From Neorhizobium sp. SHOUNA12A (lineage in GTDB: Bacteria; Pseudomonadota; Alphaproteobacteria; Rhizobiales; Rhizobiaceae): DNA of 64,000 nt. Below, piece after piece: positions 44,554 through 53,419 of the stretch. Position numbers and translations under genes: made by a program. Positions within the stretch are counted from its first letter, which is position 1. Every line of letters begins with the position of its first letter. The notes beneath the pieces are model-generated. The model was not told the origin of the DNA, searched no databases, and saw only the letters and a list, made by a program, of their open reading frames with translations. The stretch covers positions 124,001-188,000 of the forward strand of contig NZ_JALBGV010000002.1 in assembly GCF_023006505.1 (NCBI RefSeq). Direction: 5' to 3'.

Positions 44554-45663
44554 CTAATAAAGGATCGAGCGCTCCGTTTCCTTGTCGAACAACTGCATAT
44601 TGGTCGTGTCGACGACCAGCTTGACCTCGTCGCCGATCGCGCCCTTGAACCGTGGCGACACGCGCGCGATCAAGCTGCGCCCGCCGGCGACGATATTGAG
44701 ATGGATTTCCGAACCCATCGGTTCGGCGAGTTCCATGACGGCGCTGAAGGGCGCCAGGTTTTCCGGCGCGATATCGGCCGGCGGCAATTCGTGAAAATTC
44801 TCGGGCCGGATGCCGACGATCAGCTCGCGGCCTTCGTAGGGTGCGATACGGTTTTTGTCGAAATGGGCCGGCAATGGCAGTTCCCGCCCGTCGAACGCGG
44901 CGAAATATCTGTCGCCGCGCCGCTCGATCACGGATGGCATCATGTTCATCTGCGGTGCCCCGATGAAGCCGGCGACGAACATGTTGACCGGACGATCATA
45001 GAGGTTCTGCGGCGTGTCGACCTGCTGGATATGCCCGTCCTTCATCACTACGATGCGATCCGCCATGGTCATCGCCTCGATCTGGTCGTGGGTGACGTAG
45101 ATGAAGGTGGCATGCAGACGCTTGTGCAGCTTGGTGATCTCGGCGCGCATGGTGCCGCGAAGCTTGGCGTCGAGATTGGAGAGCGGTTCGTCCAGAAGGA
45201 AGACTGCCGGATTGCGCACCATGGCACGGCCGAGCGCGACGCGCTGGCGCTGGCCGCCGGACAGAGCCTTCGGCTTGCGGTTGAGAAGGTGCGTGATGTC
45301 GAGGATTTTTGCGGCGTCCTGAACCTGGCTGTCGATGAAATCCCGGGACACTTTCCGAAGCTGCAGGCCGAAAGCCATGTTCTTGTAGACGGTCATATGC
45401 GGATAAAGCGCATAGTTCTGGAAGACCATGGCGATGTCGCGGTCCTTCGACGGCACATCGTTCATCAGGTCGCCGCCGATCTGGAGCTCGCCGCTGGAGA
45501 TTTCCTCCAGCCCGGCGATCATCCGCAGCGTCGTCGATTTGCCGCAACCCGAAGGGCCGACGAGAATGATGAATTCCTTGTCGGCGATCTCCAGATCGAT
45601 GTCATGGACGACAGTGAGGGCGCCGTAGGACTTGTTCAGTTTTTTCAGTGAAATGCTGGCCAT
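44554..45663 (-). CDS. sugar ABC transporter ATP-binding protein (UgpC/MsmK type)
   Basis: A 369-residue ATPase with Walker A GPSGCGKST, signature LSGGQRQR, Walker B FLLDEPLSNLD, H-loop VTHDQIEAMTM and the C-terminal regulatory TOBE/OB domain of CUT1 importers (IAPYEGRELIVGIRPENF). It energises the MalF/MalG-type permeases 1.2 kb upstream. The GH88 gene lies between. Confidence 0.92.
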   Translation of the reverse strand: MASISLKKLNKSYGALTVVHDIDLEIADKEFIILVGPSGCGKSTTLRMIAGLEEISSGELQIGGDLMNDVPSKDRDIAMVFQNYALYPHMTVYKNMAFGLQLRKVSRDFIDSQVQDAAKILDITHLLNRKPKALSGGQRQRVALGRAMVRNPAVFLLDEPLSNLDAKLRGTMRAEITKLHKRLHATFIYVTHDQIEAMTMADRIVVMKDGHIQQVDTPQNLYDRPVNMFVAGFIGAPQMNMMPSVIERRGDRYFAAFDGRELPLPAHFDKNRIAPYEGRELIVGIRPENFHELPPADIAPENLAPFSAVMELAEPMGSEIHLNIVAGGRSLIARVSPRFKGAIGDEVKLVVDTTNMQLFDKETERSILY

Positions 45664-45672
45664 CGGATTCTC

Positions 45673-46845
45673 TCACCAATAGGAAGACCAGGCGCGCGAC
45701 AGGCGCGTCAGGGCTTCCATGTAATAATAGTCGCCCCAGGAGACGCACTCGTCGACGCCTTCGCCGCGGCAGGTGTTGTAGGGCGATTTTTTCGAATAGG
45801 TTCCGTTGAGGACAAGGCCGTTGGACATGGCCGGATCCTTGACCGCGTAGTGCTCGGAAAGACTTTTCATCATGCGCCGGGCAAGCTCGCGGTAATGCGC
45901 GGCGACATCGGCCTCGACAAGGTCGGCCATTTCGAGCAGTCCGCAGGCGACGATCGAGGCCGACGAACTATCGCGCGGCTCGCCATCTCCGTCGGAGAAC
46001 ACCAGGTCCCAGTAAGGCACCAAGTCGGCCGGCAGCTTTTTCAGATAGAAATCGAGAAGCCGGTCGAACGTGTCACGATACTCGTCGATCGGTTCGTAGC
46101 GATAGGAAAGCGCCATTCCGGCAATGCCCCAGGCCTGCCCGCGCGCCCAGAAGCTGTCGTCCTTGTAGCCCTGTTTCGTCGCGCCACGCACGGGCGCACC
46201 GGTAACCGGATCCATGTAGAACGTATGATAGGTGGAATTGTCCGGCCTGACCGAATTTGCCAGCGTCGTGCGGGCATGGATGAGCGCGATGTCGCGGTAT
46301 TTCGCATCACCCGTCTCGCGGCTTGCCCAATAGAGCAACGGCAGGTTCAGCAGGCAGTCGATGATATATCTGTATTCGTCCGCGACACCCTTGCGGCCCC
46401 AGGCCTGGATGAACTGGCCGATCGGCTGGAAGCGCTCGATAAGCTGGTCCGCGGCCAGGATGGCGGCCTTGCGCCCGTCCTCATCGCCCACCAGCTTCCA
46501 CGCCGCGATGCAGGAGGGCGAATAGAGAAAGCCCATGTCGTGGTGGTCGGTCTCGATGCGGTTCTCGATCCGGCGCAGGAAGCTCTGCACCTGGATCTGC
46601 GCCGCATGCTGAAAAACCTTGTCGCCGGTGTGCTCGAACGCCAGCCAGATTTCTCCCGGCCAGAAACCTGCGGTCCATTGGGTGTTCTCGACGGCGGGAT
46701 AGAAATTGCCGACGCTGGAATGGTTCTGGCACGCGTAGGTGAAGGCCGGCAGATTGCGCCGGATCTGGGCGACGGCAAGATCGAGCGCCGCCTTGACCTC
46801 GGCATCGGTGATCGGTTGGGGAGCGGTCGGCGTTACGGCATTCAT
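45673..46845 (-). CDS. glycoside hydrolase family 88 (unsaturated uronyl hydrolase)
   Basis: A 390-residue cytoplasmic (alpha/alpha)6-barrel enzyme removing 4,5-unsaturated uronic acid from lyase-generated oligosaccharides. Asp103 (ETDHHDMGFLYSPS) and Asp163 (YRYIIDCLL) are spaced like the catalytic Asp pair of known unsaturated glucuronyl hydrolases. DSFWARGQAWGIAGMAL and PRDSSSASIVACGLLEM are family motifs. No signal peptide, so it acts on imported sugars. It lies 4 bases after MalG and 9 bases before the ATPase gene. Confidence 0.9.
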   Translation of the reverse strand: MNAVTPTAPQPITDAEVKAALDLAVAQIRRNLPAFTYACQNHSSVGNFYPAVENTQWTAGFWPGEIWLAFEHTGDKVFQHAAQIQVQSFLRRIENRIETDHHDMGFLYSPSCIAAWKLVGDEDGRKAAILAADQLIERFQPIGQFIQAWGRKGVADEYRYIIDCLLNLPLLYWASRETGDAKYRDIALIHARTTLANSVRPDNSTYHTFYMDPVTGAPVRGATKQGYKDDSFWARGQAWGIAGMALSYRYEPIDEYRDTFDRLLDFYLKKLPADLVPYWDLVFSDGDGEPRDSSSASIVACGLLEMADLVEADVAAHYRELARRMMKSLSEHYAVKDPAMSNGLVLNGTYSKKSPYNTCRGEGVDECVSWGDYYYMEALTRLSRAWSSYW

Positions 46846-46849
46846 GGCA

Positions 46850-47686
46850 TTAACCCTTGAGGCCCGACGAAGCGACGCCTTCGACGAAGAAGCGCTGCAG
46901 CGACAGGAAGACGATCAAAACGGGAATGAGGGCGACGACCGATGCCGCCATGATCAGCCCGTATTCGGCGGAATATTGCGAGATGAACATACGCAGGCCG
47001 ATCTGGATCGTCTTCAGCTCCGTCTTGGTCAGGTAGATCATCGGACCGAGGAAGTCGTTCCAGGTGGTGACGAAGGTGAAGATGGTCAGCGTCGAAAGTG
47101 CAGGCTTCGACAGCGGCAGCATGATGCGCGCCCAGATCTGATATTCGTTCATGCCGTCGATGCGCGCGGCTTCGCAAAGCTCCGTCGGGATCGACATGTA
47201 GAACTGCCGCATGAGGAATACACCGAAGGCGGTGAAGGCCTGCAGGCAGATCAGCGCCAGATGGGTGTTGTTCAAGCCGAATTCGCGCATCAGCAGGAAC
47301 TGCGGCACCATGTAGACCTGCCAGGGCATGGCAATGGTCGCGATATAGCCAAGGAAAAGCGTGTTCTTGTAGGGGAAATCGAGCTTGGCAAAGGCATAGG
47401 CCGCAAAACTCGACGTCAGCAGCTGAAGCAGGGTGACGATGATCGTCAGCTTCGATGTGTTGTAGATGAACAGCCCGAGCGGGATCTTCGTCCAGATGTC
47501 CACGTAGTTCTGCCACTGCGGTTGCGACGGAATCCACTCGATCGGGAATACGAAGACGTCGCGGCTGAGCTTCAGCGAAGCTGACAGCATCCAGGCGAAA
47601 GGCATCAGCATCACGGCGGTGATGACGATGACCGTCGCATAGACTGCAATGCTCTTGGCGGTGACCTTGCGACCGGCAATCTTCAC
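46850..47686 (-). CDS. carbohydrate ABC transporter permease (MalG type)
   Basis: A 278-residue inner-membrane permease with six hydrophobic segments and EAA loop EAARIDGMNEYQIWARIMLPLSKPAL. The start is a GTG (47686) preceded by GGGAGG eight bases upstream. It pairs with the MalF-type product encoded just before it. CUT1 specificity, sugar oligomer. Confidence 0.92.
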   Translation of the reverse strand: MKIAGRKVTAKSIAVYATVIVITAVMLMPFAWMLSASLKLSRDVFVFPIEWIPSQPQWQNYVDIWTKIPLGLFIYNTSKLTIIVTLLQLLTSSFAAYAFAKLDFPYKNTLFLGYIATIAMPWQVYMVPQFLLMREFGLNNTHLALICLQAFTAFGVFLMRQFYMSIPTELCEAARIDGMNEYQIWARIMLPLSKPALSTLTIFTFVTTWNDFLGPMIYLTKTELKTIQIGLRMFISQYSAEYGLIMAASVVALIPVLIVFLSLQRFFVEGVASSGLKG

Positions 47687-47689
47687 GGA

Positions 47690-48640
47690 TCAATCCTCCC
47701 TCTGTCGGCGGAACTGGACGACCGTGACCGCCAGTACGAGAAAGAAAAGAACGAGCGCAATCATGCTGGAGTAACCGAGGTCCCAGGAAATGAAGGCTTC
47801 GTTGTAGATGTGATAAACGAGGACCAGCGTCGAGGTGCCGGGCCCGCCCTGGGTGATCATGTAGATCTGATCGAAGACCTTGAACGACTGGATGGTCAGC
47901 ATGACCGTGACGAAGAAAGTCGTCGGCCCGAGCTGCGGCACGGTGACATAGAGAAATTTCTGCCACGAACTGGCGCCATCGAGATCGGCCGCCTCGTAGA
48001 GTTCAGAATTGATGCCCTGCAGCCCGGCGAGATAGATGACCATGTAATAACCCATGCTCTTCCAGACGCCGAATAGGATGACCGTCACCATCGCCCAATG
48101 CCGGTCGGCTGCCCAGCCCGGCATGTCCTTGGGGTCCAGGCCGAGCGTGTAGAGGATCATGTTCACCGGCCCCATTTCGGGGTTGAAGATCATGTTCCAG
48201 ACCACGGCGACAGCCACCAGCGAAGCGACGTACGGAAAGAACATCGCCGTGCGGAAAAAGTCGCGCCCGAAGATCTTCTGGTTCAGCAGGATTGCCAGGC
48301 CAAGCGCACAGGCGAGCGTCGCGGGGACCGACACGACCGTGTAGATAATCGTGTTCCAGAATGCGGCAATGAAGACCTTGTCCTCGAACAGCCGCCAGAA
48401 GTTGTCGAGGCCGGCGAAGGTGATCGCATTGGAGCCGTCCCAATGCATGAACGCCAGCACGAAGGCGAACAGGATCGGCCCGAGCGTGAAGACGGCAAAG
48501 CCGAGGAAATTCGGGGCGATGAAGGAGTAGGCGACCAACGCGCTCTGTATCTTGCGCCGGCGGCGCGACAACACCTTGGTCGACGGCCGGGACGCGGCCG
48601 GCGCATCACCTGCGGCGATGGTCGAATTCGATATGGACAC
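47690..48640 (-). CDS. carbohydrate ABC transporter permease (MalF type)
   Basis: A 316-residue inner-membrane permease, first gene of the uronate importer operon. It has an N-terminal basic cytoplasmic tail before six hydrophobic segments, and EAA loop YEAADLDGASSWQKFLYVTVPQL. A GTG at 48640 is chosen because GAGGAGGGA lies directly upstream; the longer frame to 48688 has no RBS. It is divergent from the heparinase II/III-like lyase. Confidence 0.9.
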   Translation of the reverse strand: MSISNSTIAAGDAPAASRPSTKVLSRRRRKIQSALVAYSFIAPNFLGFAVFTLGPILFAFVLAFMHWDGSNAITFAGLDNFWRLFEDKVFIAAFWNTIIYTVVSVPATLACALGLAILLNQKIFGRDFFRTAMFFPYVASLVAVAVVWNMIFNPEMGPVNMILYTLGLDPKDMPGWAADRHWAMVTVILFGVWKSMGYYMVIYLAGLQGINSELYEAADLDGASSWQKFLYVTVPQLGPTTFFVTVMLTIQSFKVFDQIYMITQGGPGTSTLVLVYHIYNEAFISWDLGYSSMIALVLFFLVLAVTVVQFRRQRED

Positions 48641-48777
48641 TTTATCCCTCCTCGAACCAGGATGCTCCGATCGATGCCCAAGGGCCATCCACGACCGCCC
48701 ATTGTCTTACGAGCGTGCCGCCTCCCTACCGAGGGGATAGCACATCTCTCACATTGGTCAAACAAATTTATGGATAA

Positions 48778-48816
48778 ATCATATGAATTCTGTAGTCATC
48801 TTAAAATACGTATGAT
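48778..48816. promoter_or_regulatory. inverted pair of short palindromic elements in the divergent uronate promoter
   Basis: ATCATATGAAT (48778-48788) and ATACGTATGAT (48806-48816) are inverted with respect to each other, within the AT-rich promoter region between the lyase and importer operons. GTATGATA resembles the TGTATGACA element at 55971 beside the GntR regulator, so this may be its target. The match is partial. Confidence 0.35.
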
Positions 48817-48860
48817 AGGTGGCGAATGAGGTCGTTTATCGGTCGCATGGAGGAAGGTTG

Positions 48861-50642
48861 ATGTTCAGCGAGATCGCCGGGTCGTTGCCGCCGGTTTTGG
48901 CGGACTTCATGCCCGGCGCGCCGATCGGCGACCGGGCCGCTTGGGATGCCGTTTCGGATGATATGCGTTCCGCAGTCATCCGGGATGCAGAGGCGGCGCT
49001 TGGCCGGCCGTGGTCGGTCATCAAAGCTTCTGACTATCGCGAATATTCGCTGAACGGCAACCGCTCGCGCTTTGAAGCGCTGTATTTTTCGCGGCGACGG
49101 ATGTTGAACGACCTGGTTCTCGCCGAGCTGCTCGAGGGCACGGGGCGTTTCATCGATGCGATCATCGACGGTGTCTTTTTGATCTGTGAGGAAAGCGGCT
49201 GGCAGCTACCGGCTCACAACGCGTACGAACGAGGCGGGCAGCGGTTTGCATTGCCGGATGCGGAGCAGCCGGTCATCGATCTGTTTGCGGCGGAGACGGG
49301 TGCCCTGCTGGCGACCGTGGCAGCTCTGATGAAAGATCGGCTCGACGAGGTCAGCCCGCAGATCGTCGCCCGGATCGAGCGGGAAATCCGGGTGCGCATA
49401 TTGTCGCCCTATCTCGATCGGCATCTCTGGTGGATGGGCAACGGCACTGAACGAATGAACAACTGGACGGCGTGGATAACGCAGAACGTCCTGCTTTCGA
49501 CCTTTGCCCTGAAGACGGAACAGGACCTGCGGCGGCAGATCGTCGGAAAGGCGCTTTCCAGCCTGGACGCCTTCATCAAGGATTACGCGGAGGACGGGGC
49601 CTGCGAGGAGGGAGTGGTCTATTATCGGCATGCGGCGCTCTGCATGGCCGGGGCGATGGCCATTCTCGACACGGTGGCGCCGGCTTCGATGACGCCGCTC
49701 TGGAAGGCTCCAAAAATCCGCAATATGGCGGAATATATCGTCAACATGCATGTGGCCGGCCGCCGGTATTTCAATTTCGCCGATTCCGCCGCCATCATAG
49801 AACCCTGCACGGCGCGAGAATATCTCTTCGGCAGGGCCGTTGGGTCTGATGTCTTGGCGGCATTTGCCGCGCGCGACCGGCTGTCATCGGAGCATAAACA
49901 TCTGCCGGAGGAGTGGAACCTCTGGTACCGGGTGCAGGAACTGCTGACAGCACCGGCAGTCGGCGGAAAACCGAAGCCGGCAGGCGATGTGTTCTATCCG
50001 GGAATTGGCCTGTTCGTTGCCCGCGACGACCACTTTGCGCTCGCCGTCAAAGGCGGCAACAACGGCGAAAGCCATAACCACAACGATGTCGGCAGCCTGA
50101 CGGTCTATAAGGACGGCAAGCCGTTCCTGATCGACGTTGGCGTCGAAACCTACACGGCAAAAACGTTCTCTTCCGAGCGGTATGACATCTGGACCATGCA
50201 GTCCGGCTTCCACAACCTGCCGACCTTCGGTGGTGTGGGCCAGGCCGCCGGCGCGGATTTTTCGGCGCGGAATGTCCAGGCCGAGTTCGCCGAAAAAGAG
50301 GCGCGGATATCGCTGGACATAACGTCCGCCTATCCGGTCGAGGCCCGCGTACAATCCTACCGGCGAACCGTCACGCTTCGGCGCGGGCAGGAGATCGAGG
50401 TCGTGGATATCCACGAGGGCGGCCTGCCGGCGGTGCTTTCTCTGATGACCTGCGTCGAGCCGTTCATCGGCCGCGCCGTTCATTTCGACGGTCTCGGCCG
50501 CATTGACCTTGAAGGAGCCGGCGAGATCGAGGTCGATGCAATCGATATCGACGATGCCCGCCTGCGTCTCTCCTGGCCCCCAAGAATTTATCGACTGCGC
50601 ATCCCCTTTTCCGGGACCTGCCTGAAACTGCGGATCGTCTGA
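48861..50642 (+). CDS. heparinase II/III-like polysaccharide lyase
   Basis: A 593-residue protein with an N-terminal (alpha/alpha) toroid and a C-terminal heparinase II/III beta domain. The family core is GGNNGESHNHNDVGSLTVYKDGKPFLIDVG, with the His cluster near residue 405. No signal peptide is seen, so it may be a cytoplasmic oligo-lyase. The ATG at 48861 follows GGAGGAAGG; the frame open to 48819 is not supported. It would split uronate-containing oligosaccharides by beta-elimination, giving substrates for the GH88 enzyme. Confidence 0.82.
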   Translation: MFSEIAGSLPPVLADFMPGAPIGDRAAWDAVSDDMRSAVIRDAEAALGRPWSVIKASDYREYSLNGNRSRFEALYFSRRRMLNDLVLAELLEGTGRFIDAIIDGVFLICEESGWQLPAHNAYERGGQRFALPDAEQPVIDLFAAETGALLATVAALMKDRLDEVSPQIVARIEREIRVRILSPYLDRHLWWMGNGTERMNNWTAWITQNVLLSTFALKTEQDLRRQIVGKALSSLDAFIKDYAEDGACEEGVVYYRHAALCMAGAMAILDTVAPASMTPLWKAPKIRNMAEYIVNMHVAGRRYFNFADSAAIIEPCTAREYLFGRAVGSDVLAAFAARDRLSSEHKHLPEEWNLWYRVQELLTAPAVGGKPKPAGDVFYPGIGLFVARDDHFALAVKGGNNGESHNHNDVGSLTVYKDGKPFLIDVGVETYTAKTFSSERYDIWTMQSGFHNLPTFGGVGQAAGADFSARNVQAEFAEKEARISLDITSAYPVEARVQSYRRTVTLRRGQEIEVVDIHEGGLPAVLSLMTCVEPFIGRAVHFDGLGRIDLEGAGEIEVDAIDIDDARLRLSWPPRIYRLRIPFSGTCLKLRIV

Positions 50643-50653
50643 GGAGGACGAGC

Positions 50654-51451
50654 ATGGAACTGACACTGAAAGTCGTGGATGTGGCGGGCGAGGTTCGCGC
50701 CAGGGCAACGGGCACGGACGAGGCGTATCTCGTTTATCGCGATAGCTACAATGAAGGCGATCAGGTTGTCGTCGAAGCGTCCGCGCCGGGGTATCTCGTG
50801 CTCGCCCTCGACGACGCGATGACGCCCGCGATCGTCTATATGAAGGGGCCGACCTATGCGCTCGCGGTCCCCTTCGGTTCCAAGCGCGTTCCCTATCCTC
50901 CGCGGGCCTTCGACGGCAAGATTCATAGATTATGCGTGCGCAAGGCGCGGCCGGACGAAATCGGGGCACGTCGGAACCTGGCGTTCAATCCATGGGATGA
51001 TCACGCCAACGCCTCTATCTTTCCGCACGCCAAGGCGAATGTGGAGACGCGCGGGGAGGCGGTCTTTGCCGCGCGCAACGCCATAGACGGCGAAAAGGCG
51101 AACGACGATCATGGCTTCTGGCCCTACACGAGCTGGGGGATCAATCGCGATCCCGAGGCGACGCTGACGCTCGATTTCGGCCGGCCGGTGAAAATCGACG
51201 AAATCGTCCTCTACCTGCGAGCGGACTTTCCGCACGACGCCTGGTGGGAAAAAGTAAGCGTCACCTTTTCCAACGCCGAGACCGCATGTTTCTCGCTGGT
51301 CAAGACGGGGGCGGCTCAGTGTTTCCCGGTAAGGGAGCAGACCGTGGAATGGATCAGACTGCACAGCCTGATCAAGGCCGACGACCCGTCGCCCTTTCCG
51401 GCGCTGACCCAGATCGAAGTCTGGGGACGCGAGGCGGATTATGTGAATTAG
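50654..51451 (+). CDS. putative carbohydrate-binding (discoidin-like) protein
   Basis: A 265-residue protein cotranscribed with the lyase, 11 bases downstream. The first 90 residues look like a beta domain. The second half (NLAFNPWDDHANASIFPHAKANVE onward, then ARNAIDGEKANDDHGFWPYTSWGINRDPEATLTLDFG) resembles an F5/8-type C/CBM32-like jelly roll with its A-x-x-A-x-D-G start. No signal peptide and no catalytic motif are visible. It may bind or present the oligosaccharide to the lyase. Confidence 0.6.
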   Translation: MELTLKVVDVAGEVRARATGTDEAYLVYRDSYNEGDQVVVEASAPGYLVLALDDAMTPAIVYMKGPTYALAVPFGSKRVPYPPRAFDGKIHRLCVRKARPDEIGARRNLAFNPWDDHANASIFPHAKANVETRGEAVFAARNAIDGEKANDDHGFWPYTSWGINRDPEATLTLDFGRPVKIDEIVLYLRADFPHDAWWEKVSVTFSNAETACFSLVKTGAAQCFPVREQTVEWIRLHSLIKADDPSPFPALTQIEVWGREADYVN

Positions 51452-51458
51452 CGGCGAA

Positions 51459-51576
51459 GGTTGCTCCCTATGATCGGTCGCGTAAAGCCTTGATCTACGG
51501 AGATGAAATGCAGATCAGGTGGCTGACGATCGGTGCCGATGATGGCCCCGCCCTGGTTGCGAGTAAAGTCAGGCGC
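51459..51576. repeat. left copy of ~120-bp imperfect direct repeat
   Basis: This segment matches 54962-55088 in the same orientation at most positions, including CTATGATCGGTC, GCCTTGATCTAC and GAGATGAAATGCAGATC, with one short gap. It starts eight bases after the end of the carbohydrate-binding-protein gene. The two copies bound a 3.5-kb gene-poor island. It resembles a transposon end or a remnant of a mobile element. The rest of the gap to 51842 (about 270 bp) holds only unsupported overlapping frames. Confidence 0.65.
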
Positions 51577-51842
51577 AGGCGAGCATCGGATCGATGCACA
51601 TGAGAGAAAGTGCGCTCCCCTCCCCTGGACGTCCATCGGCGTTGCAGCGTGAGGAGGCCGGCGTGCAAGTGAGAAGGCCGCGTTGGATGCCGGAGCATCC
51701 GCCCCACTCGGTCCACGATAATTTCGGGAGGCAGGCGGAATGGCCTCTGCTTCTTTGCCAAACGGTCTCGCCACAGCCCTCATCTAGCCGGAACCAATAT
51801 CCCGACTGGAGCTGGTGTCCTCTTTGAGACGGTGATGCCCGC

Positions 51843-52082
51843 TTATTTCTCTGTTCCCGCTGGCTTTGAAAATCGTACGCCAGCACCTCCACCGTTTTCG
51901 GCGATGAACTCGAGGCCCGCATCCTGGAAGACAGATCGAAGCGCGTCAATTGTCGATTGTTTGAGTTCCGCGCCGGTTTCGAAGCGAACGACGGTGTTAG
52001 TGGAGACACCGGCTAATTTTGCTAGGTCAGCAATAGCTAATCCAAGGGCTGCACGAGCCATCCTGCATTGAACCGGCAGCAT
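51843..52082 (-). CDS. small XRE-type helix-turn-helix protein
   Basis: A 79-residue protein with an N-terminal MLPVQCRMARAALGLAIADLAKLAGVSTNTV HTH (about 7-35). The C-terminal part, AGLEFIAENGGGAGVRFSKP, is typical of short rhizobial XRE regulators. It lies inside the repeat-bounded island. It could regulate mobile-element or toxin genes, but no antitoxin partner is adjacent. Confidence 0.65.
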   Translation of the reverse strand: MLPVQCRMARAALGLAIADLAKLAGVSTNTVVRFETGAELKQSTIDALRSVFQDAGLEFIAENGGGAGVRFSKPAGTEK

Positions 52083-52226
52083 TAAAATCGCCTATTTTAG
52101 GCGAATATTGTTGATCCGCCACGATTACACGATATAGTTGGGGCCTGCATTGATGCAGTCGGCCAAAGGAAATGCGGTAACATCCCCTCTGGCCTGACCA
52201 CAATCTAGCTGTTTGGAGCTTGGATC

Positions 52227-52358
52227 ATGGCTGATTCTGAGAATAGCAGAACTTTGTCTGCAATCACCCGCCGAAAATCACCTGCGCCGTACCCGGGGGC
52301 GATGCTCACGGACGTCGTTTTGATCGGAGGCGGTTCCAATGGCCTCCTCCGGGAATAA
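52227..52358 (+). CDS. short ORF, possible displaced N-terminus of the next gene
   Basis: A 43-residue frame begins ATG at 52227 (MADSENSRTLSAITRRK...) after GGAGCTTGG. It overlaps the start of the 219-residue gene by 20 bases in another frame. The MADSENSRTL...TRRK start resembles the N-termini of rhizobial hypothetical proteins of the kind encoded downstream. This may therefore be either a real leader peptide or the frameshifted beginning of one ancestral gene. Confidence 0.4.
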   Translation: MADSENSRTLSAITRRKSPAPYPGAMLTDVVLIGGGSNGLLRE

Positions 52359-52998
52359 GGATGTCTCCCCCGAGACCATGCGCAGAAACTTTCTGTCCCG
52401 TGCTGCGGCTTCGATCGCAGCCGCGCCCGCCCCGGCAGGTGCGGTGGTGGGGACGGAGAGATCGGAGCAAGGCGATCCGGTGGTATCACTTTGGAGAGAT
52501 TGGATGGTTGCCCATAGGCTCTGCGGAGAAGCCTGCCGCCGGCAGCAAAAGCTTGAAACGGAGTTAATTCGAGAATTCGGTAGTTTCCCCCGCGCCAAAG
52601 TCCCACTCTCCGAAGACTGTGGTTTCATATGGGCCTATTCCGGTCGGGAGATCGACCGTCTTTTGCCGAACACTGATCAGGATGAAATGCGGCGGCAAGC
52701 AAGGGCCGCGTTGGCGGCAAGCCGGAGCGAATGGAAGAAGGCGGACAGGCGGGTCGGATATACCCGGGCGAAAAAAGCAGAGGAGGAAATCGCAGATGTC
52801 GAGGAGGCTTTGGCAAAGGAATTGTGGAGTGCGGTGCCTCAATCTGTCGCCGGCGTCGCGGTGAGGCTGCATTCACTCCTGGAAACGGAGGATCCACGCT
52901 CTGCCCTAGAGGAAGCGCCGTGGCCGGAACTGCGGATGATCCTTGCCGATCTTGTGCGGGTTTGTGCAGGTCCGCCTGCGATGCAAGTAAAAGAATAA
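52339..52998 (+). CDS. hypothetical protein, rhizobial mobile-region type
   Basis: A 219-residue protein of unknown function. The N-terminal MRRNFLSRAAASIAAAPAPAG looks like a Tat or hydrophobic leader. The body is highly charged and helical (WRDWMVAHRLCGEACRRQQKLETEL, KKAEEEIADVEEALAKEL), suggesting a coiled coil. I recognise similar proteins as hypotheticals scattered in Rhizobium genomes, often near mobile elements. No catalytic motif was found. Confidence 0.6.
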   Translation: MASSGNKDVSPETMRRNFLSRAAASIAAAPAPAGAVVGTERSEQGDPVVSLWRDWMVAHRLCGEACRRQQKLETELIREFGSFPRAKVPLSEDCGFIWAYSGREIDRLLPNTDQDEMRRQARAALAASRSEWKKADRRVGYTRAKKAEEEIADVEEALAKELWSAVPQSVAGVAVRLHSLLETEDPRSALEEAPWPELRMILADLVRVCAGPPAMQVKE

Positions 52999-53028
52999 AT
53001 AAGAGGGGGAAGATGACCCGGACCGGTT

Positions 53029-53259
53029 TCAGGCCTTAGAGGCGAGCCGCTCGTCGTCTGGTCGGGCCTCTGGCGCGTCAGTGATGAGCGAGGCACCAAC
53101 ACATCCCTGAGGGGCGGACGAAAGCCGACTGGCGCAGGGCGATCTCAGATGCTCGGCGCTCCTTCGATTCCAGACGCCTTCGAGCTTGAGCTTGGCGAAG
53201 GCGGATGATTTGCGGGAGCCGTTCGGCCCACCGAGGATAATGCACGACAGTTCCGGCAT
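53029..53259 (-). pseudogene. zeta-type toxin / P-loop kinase remnant
   Basis: The first 27 residues (MPELSCIILGGPNGSRKSSA, then FAKLKLEG) are the N-terminus of a zeta-toxin-like P-loop protein. After that the frame degenerates. The full toxin would be about 200 residues, so most is missing, and the P-loop has Arg where Gly is expected (GSRKS instead of GSGKS). A loss-of-function remnant is likely. It follows the small antitoxin-like frame on the same strand. Confidence 0.55.
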
Positions 53260-53266
53260 GAAGCGA

Positions 53267-53404
53267 TTACTGCCTCATGGAAGCATGCGCCGGTTCTTCG
53301 TATTTCTGTTCCGCCCGATCCTTGGCCTCGGTTTCGAGATCCTTGGCAGAGATCGGCAGACCGAGGAGACGGCTCTCGGCAAGAGCTTCCCGACCGATCT
53401 GCAT
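53267..53404 (-). pseudogene. antitoxin-like partner fragment of the zeta-type remnant
   Basis: A 45-residue frame (MQIGREALAESRLLGLPISA, then KDLETEAKDRAEQKYEEPA) ends seven bases before the zeta-like ATG. This is the position of the small partner protein in such pairs. It is charged and helical. The natural start may be lost, since the recombinase remnant abuts it upstream. Assignment as antitoxin is by position only. Confidence 0.35.
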
Positions 53405-53419
53405 CAGGACTTCGTAGCG

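Noticed and set aside
51577..52009. Overlapping frames at 51569-52009 (minus) and 51594-51827 (plus).
   Set aside because: They lie in a repeat-associated, degenerate stretch. Translations have no motif and they conflict with the supported HTH gene.
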